Shown here piece after piece: positions 60,965 through 64,000 of a stretch of 64,000 nt of DNA. This DNA comes from JAPOXK01 sp965220315. GTDB lineage: Bacteria > Chloroflexota > Dehalococcoidia > Bin125. The stretch's first letter is position 1; every line of letters begins with the position of its first letter. The notes below the pieces were generated by a model. The model was given only the letters and a program-made list of their open reading frames with translations. It did no database searches and was not told where the DNA came from. A program made the position numbers and the translations under genes. The DNA is taken from NCBI GenBank assembly GCA_965220315.1, contig CBDCPP010000002.1:124001-188000 (forward strand), given 5' to 3'.

Positions 60965-61594
60965 ATGGGTCTGTTCATAACACTGGAAGGGGGCGAGGGG
61001 GCGGGAAAGACCGAGTTGGCGCGCGCGCTGGCGGAGCGGCTCGCAGATGACGATGCGGTGGTCACATTCGAGCCGGGCGGCACGCCGCTGGGCGCCGTCC
61101 TGCGTGAGCGCCTCTTTGACGAAGCGCATCCGTTATCGCCATGGGCCGAGACATTTCTGTTTCTCGCGGACCGCGCTACCCACGTGAGCGAAGTGATCCG
61201 GCCTGCCCTCGCCCGCGGCGCGGCAGTGATCTGCGATCGTTTCGCTGATTCCACCGTGGCCTACCAAGGCTACGGACGTCAGCTGGACCCCACGCTGATT
61301 GAGGCGCTGAACCGGCAGGCAGCGGGCGGGCTGGTACCGCATCTCACCTTGTTCCTTGATGTACCGATCAAGCAAGGTCTGAATCGCTCCCAGCGCGGCC
61401 GCGATGACCGGATCGGCCGCGAGTCGATCGTTTTCCACCGACGCGTGGCGGAAGGCTTCAAGCAGCTGGCCTTGAAAGAGCCGGACCGGATCCACACGCT
61501 CGACGCGGCCCGCCCAGCGGACGAAGTGCTGGAGATAGCCTGGACGCTGATCGAGCCGCGACTGGCGATGGTCGGCCACCGGATAAGTGAATAG
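60965..61594 (+). CDS. tmk: Thymidylate kinase
   Basis: Tmk phosphorylates dTMP to dTDP. The P-loop EGGEGAGKTE is near residue 8-17, where a Glu replaces the usual Thr, and VTFEPGGTPLG near 33-43 and CDRFADSTVAYQGYGR near 80-95 are typical. It has 209 residues. It starts with ATG, 18 bp after the ATPase gene. The position near holB in other genomes does not hold here. Confidence 0.94.
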   Translation: MGLFITLEGGEGAGKTELARALAERLADDDAVVTFEPGGTPLGAVLRERLFDEAHPLSPWAETFLFLADRATHVSEVIRPALARGAAVICDRFADSTVAYQGYGRQLDPTLIEALNRQAAGGLVPHLTLFLDVPIKQGLNRSQRGRDDRIGRESIVFHRRVAEGFKQLALKEPDRIHTLDAARPADEVLEIAWTLIEPRLAMVGHRISE

Positions 61595-61689
61595 GGCGGC
61601 CACTCGAGCGAAACATTGCGAGCGTTGCCGCCGCCGGAGCCGAGCCATACCCTGCGAGCGGCACCAGCGGGCTCGGATCATCCCTCATC

Positions 61690-62586
61690 ATGCCTGACCG
61701 TTCCATCACCGTGCGCGTCCCCGCTACGACGGCCAACCTCGGGCCGGGCTTCGACGCGGTCGGCCTGGCACTCACTCTCTACGCGAACATCACGGTCAGC
61801 ATCGCGACGGAGGGACGACGAAAGGAGCGGCCGGACCCTATTCGGCGAATGACTCTGGGCGCGGTTCGCGTCGCCTATGCACATCTGTCGGAGCGCGCGC
61901 CACGCGGCCTGCAGGTAGCCAGCGCGGCCGAGTTCCCCGTCGGGCGCGGGCTGGGCGCGAGCGCGGCGGCGCGCGCCGCCGGCCTGGTCGCGGCAAATAC
62001 TATGCTGGGCCAACGGCTGAGCGAATCGGAGCTGCTCTCCTTGGGGACGGAACTCGAGGGCCACGCCGACAACATCGCACCCGCGCTGTTCGGTGGGTTG
62101 CAAGTGGTCGCGGTGGAGGGGAGCACCGTCGCGCGCGTGGCGCCGACGCTCAAGCCCGGCTTGCGCTGCGCAGGATTCATTCCAGAGCTATCGATGCCCA
62201 CGCACGAGAGCCGGGAGCTGTTGCCGAAGCGGCTTTCGCGCAGCGATGCCGTGCATAACAGCAGTCGCGCGGCCCTGCTCGTGGCGGCGTTGACCAGTGG
62301 CGCCTGGGATCAGTTACGGGTCGCGACGGACGATCGGCTGCACCAGCACGCTCGCAGCAAGCTGTTTCCACGGATGTTCGATCTCTTCGAAGCGGCGACC
62401 GATGCCGGGGCGTTCGCAGCGTACCTATCCGGCGGTGGCTCGACCGTCATCGCGCTGACGGATGCGCGCCGCGCCGCGCGCGTGCAAGCAGCGCTGGAAA
62501 GCGCTGCCGAGTCGTATGCGATCCCCGGACGCAGCTTCGTCGCGGAGCCGAACCGCCGGGGAGCGCGTGTGACGAACGGATCATGA
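61690..62586 (+). CDS. thrB: Homoserine kinase
   Basis: ThrB phosphorylates homoserine for threonine synthesis. It is a GHMP kinase: ATTANLGPGFDAVG near residue 10-23, FPVGRGLGASAAARAAG near 75-91, and the C-terminal AYLSGGGSTVIAL motif. It is 298 residues. Its stop overlaps the lysC start by 4 bp, which links the two steps of the aspartate family. Confidence 0.93.
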   Translation: MPDRSITVRVPATTANLGPGFDAVGLALTLYANITVSIATEGRRKERPDPIRRMTLGAVRVAYAHLSERAPRGLQVASAAEFPVGRGLGASAAARAAGLVAANTMLGQRLSESELLSLGTELEGHADNIAPALFGGLQVVAVEGSTVARVAPTLKPGLRCAGFIPELSMPTHESRELLPKRLSRSDAVHNSSRAALLVAALTSGAWDQLRVATDDRLHQHARSKLFPRMFDLFEAATDAGAFAAYLSGGGSTVIALTDARRAARVQAALESAAESYAIPGRSFVAEPNRRGARVTNGS

Positions 62587-63833
62587 ACGCGGACGCGCGT
62601 CTCTGCGTGCAGAAGTACGGCGGCACCAGTGTCGCCGATCCCGATCGGTTGCGGGCCGTGGGTGAACGCATTGTCCGCCGGCTGGAGAGCGTGGCGAGCG
62701 CCGTGGTGGTGGTGTCGGCGATGGGCAAGACGACCGACGAGCTCATCAATCTGGCCCACCAAGTGACCGAGCGTCCCAGTAGCCGCGAGCTGGACATGCT
62801 GCTCTCCACCGGCGAGATGGTGAGCAGTGCGCTGCTGGCGATGGTGCTCCGGGAGCTGGGGCACCCGGCGATCGGCCTCACCGGCGCGCAGGCGGGCGTC
62901 CGAACGGACTCGACCTTCAACCGTGCCCGCATCACGGAGATCGACACCCGGCGGATCGAAGCCGAGCTGGCACACGACCAGGTGGTGATCATCGCGGGAT
63001 TCCAAGGCATTACCTCCGAGGCGGATGTCACGACCCTCGGCCGGGGCGGATCCGATACGACCGCGGTCGCGCTGGCGGCGGCGCTGGGCGCGAAGACGGC
63101 GGAGATCTATACGGACGTGGACGGCGTATACACCACGGATCCGCGCGTTGACCCCAAGGCGCGGAAGCTGCACGACATCGCGTATGAGGAGATGCTGGAG
63201 ATGGCGGCGCAGGGCGCACGGGTCTTGCATCCGCGCGCCGTGGAGCTGGGGCTTCTCTACGATATTCCGATTCTGGTGGCTTCCTCGTTCAGTGAAACGG
63301 TCCCCGGCACCATCATCAGAAGGCAGGTTGCGATGGAACCGACGAACAGGGTGCGCGGAATCGCGCTGGACCGCGACGTGGCGGCGGTAACCGTACGCGC
63401 GGTTCCGGACCGGCCCGGCATCGCCGCGCAGCTGTTCGGCCCGCTGGCGGACGCGGCGATCTCCGTCGACACGATCGTGCAAAACGCCAGCGTCGAGCGC
63501 CTCACCGACCTGACCTTCAGCGTCGCGCAGGACGACTGGCGCCGGGCGCAAGAGATCGTGGAGCCGGTGGCGCGCGCGATCGGGGCCGCCGAGGTGATCG
63601 CCGATCATCACATGGCGAAGGTGAGCATCGTCGGGACGGGGATGCAGACGGCGCCGGGCTACGCGGCGACGATGTTCCGCGCGCTCGCGGACGCTTCGAT
63701 CAACATCCAGCTGATTACGACCTCGGATATTCGCATCACAGCACTCGTGGCCGACGCCAGTGGAGAGACGGCGGTGCGGGTGCTGCACGCGGCATTTCAG
63801 CTCGACGAGCCGGTCGAGGCCTCCCGCGACTGA
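62583..63833 (+). CDS. lysC: Aspartate kinase
   Basis: LysC phosphorylates aspartate, the first step toward lysine, threonine and methionine. The motif CVQKYGGTSV is near residue 8-17 and GRGGSDTTAVALAAAL near 155-170. Two ACT domains follow after about residue 265, so it is a regulated form, probably inhibited by lysine or threonine. It has 416 residues, typical for the lysC alpha form. It overlaps thrB by 4 bp. Confidence 0.95.
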   Translation: MNADARLCVQKYGGTSVADPDRLRAVGERIVRRLESVASAVVVVSAMGKTTDELINLAHQVTERPSSRELDMLLSTGEMVSSALLAMVLRELGHPAIGLTGAQAGVRTDSTFNRARITEIDTRRIEAELAHDQVVIIAGFQGITSEADVTTLGRGGSDTTAVALAAALGAKTAEIYTDVDGVYTTDPRVDPKARKLHDIAYEEMLEMAAQGARVLHPRAVELGLLYDIPILVASSFSETVPGTIIRRQVAMEPTNRVRGIALDRDVAAVTVRAVPDRPGIAAQLFGPLADAAISVDTIVQNASVERLTDLTFSVAQDDWRRAQEIVEPVARAIGAAEVIADHHMAKVSIVGTGMQTAPGYAATMFRALADASINIQLITTSDIRITALVADASGETAVRVLHAAFQLDEPVEASRD

Positions 63834-63904
63834 CCTCGGCGCCACTAGAAGACGGAATAAGCGGCGGCGTTATACCGGCCCTTGGCTACACTCGCGGCGA
63901 ACCC

Positions 63905-64000
63905 ATGTTCACGCACTTGCACACGCACACGGAGTTCAGCCTGCTGGACGGCCTCTCCAAGATTCCCGCGCTCATGGAGCGCGCGAGGATTCTTGGCCAG
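63905..64000 (+). CDS. dnaE: DNA polymerase III alpha subunit (N-terminal end only)
   Basis: The last 96 bases encode MFTHLHTHTEFSLLDGL and SKIPALMERARILGQ, which is the start of the PHP domain of DnaE, with the metal-binding LHTHTEFS motif. The gene runs off the window, so its length and other domains cannot be seen. It is transcribed in the same direction as lysC, 71 bp downstream. Confidence 0.93.
   Translation, partial: MFTHLHTHTEFSLLDGLSKIPALMERARILGQ

Overview
The window is a stretch of high-GC bacterial chromosome, densely packed with housekeeping genes. I see no CRISPR array, insertion sequence, prophage or rRNA operon. The organism is most likely a member of the Chloroflexota or a close relative. 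That is an inference from the gene orders yacL-like/ispD/ispF/cysS/tRNA-Thr-Tyr-Thr/tuf/rpmG/secE/nusG/rplK/rplA/rplJ/rplL and rpmH/rnpA/yidD/yidC/jag/parA/parB, from a type-2 isoleucyl-tRNA synthetase, from split transketolase and from Arg-rich protein tails. A marker-gene tree would be needed to confirm it. Genes often touch or overlap by 4 bp (ATGA, GTGA, CTGA), so long co-transcribed strings are likely.

Layout from left to right. 1-3 kb: the end of an Mrr-type nuclease, then a two-subunit transketolase. 3-7.3 kb (minus): a tight proline operon, proB-orf110-proA-orf105-orf144-HAD phosphatase, with three small genes I cannot identify. 7.4-14.4 kb: a YihY-type membrane protein, ileS, two small genes and murJ. 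14.6-21.5 kb: rpsT, a RodZ/PASTA-like protein, DoxX plus a short-chain dehydrogenase, an unknown protein, a CopC-like protein and a lytic transglycosylase. 21.9-22.6 kb: a frameshifted NYN-domain gene. 22.6-29 kb: rpmH-rnpA-yidD-lipoprotein-yidC-jag-parA-parB, with a near-perfect parS site inside the lipoprotein gene, then a RidA-like gene.

29-37 kb: ricT-holB-lysA on the minus strand, a metallo-hydrolase, an M16 peptidase, a DinB protein and a B12-binding radical SAM protein. 37-47.2 kb: a VTT membrane protein, a PIN-TRAM protein, ispD, ispF, cysS, three tRNAs, tuf, rpmG, secE, nusG and four ribosomal protein genes with an L10 leader. rpoB does not follow rplL; a LysM protein, a membrane protein and radC do. 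49-52.3 kb: larC and larB (minus), a CvpA-like protein and an HNH endonuclease.

52.8-56.7 kb (minus): pheA, two TrkA-type proteins, a universal stress protein and a PfkB-type kinase. 56.8-64 kb (plus): pdxS, pdxT, a GNAT-like protein, an AAA/R3H ATPase, tmk, thrB, lysC and the first 96 bases of dnaE. Amino-acid (Pro, Lys, Thr, Phe), isoprenoid (MEP) and vitamin B6 pathways are represented.

I did not find an obviously new multi-gene system. The most interesting signals are the altered HIGH motif of IleRS (GVHH), the unknown genes in the proline operon, the parS inside a coding sequence, a promoter overlapping a terminator ahead of the tRNA/tuf unit, a composition switch inside tuf, the acidic NusG extension, and rare CTG and ATT start codons.
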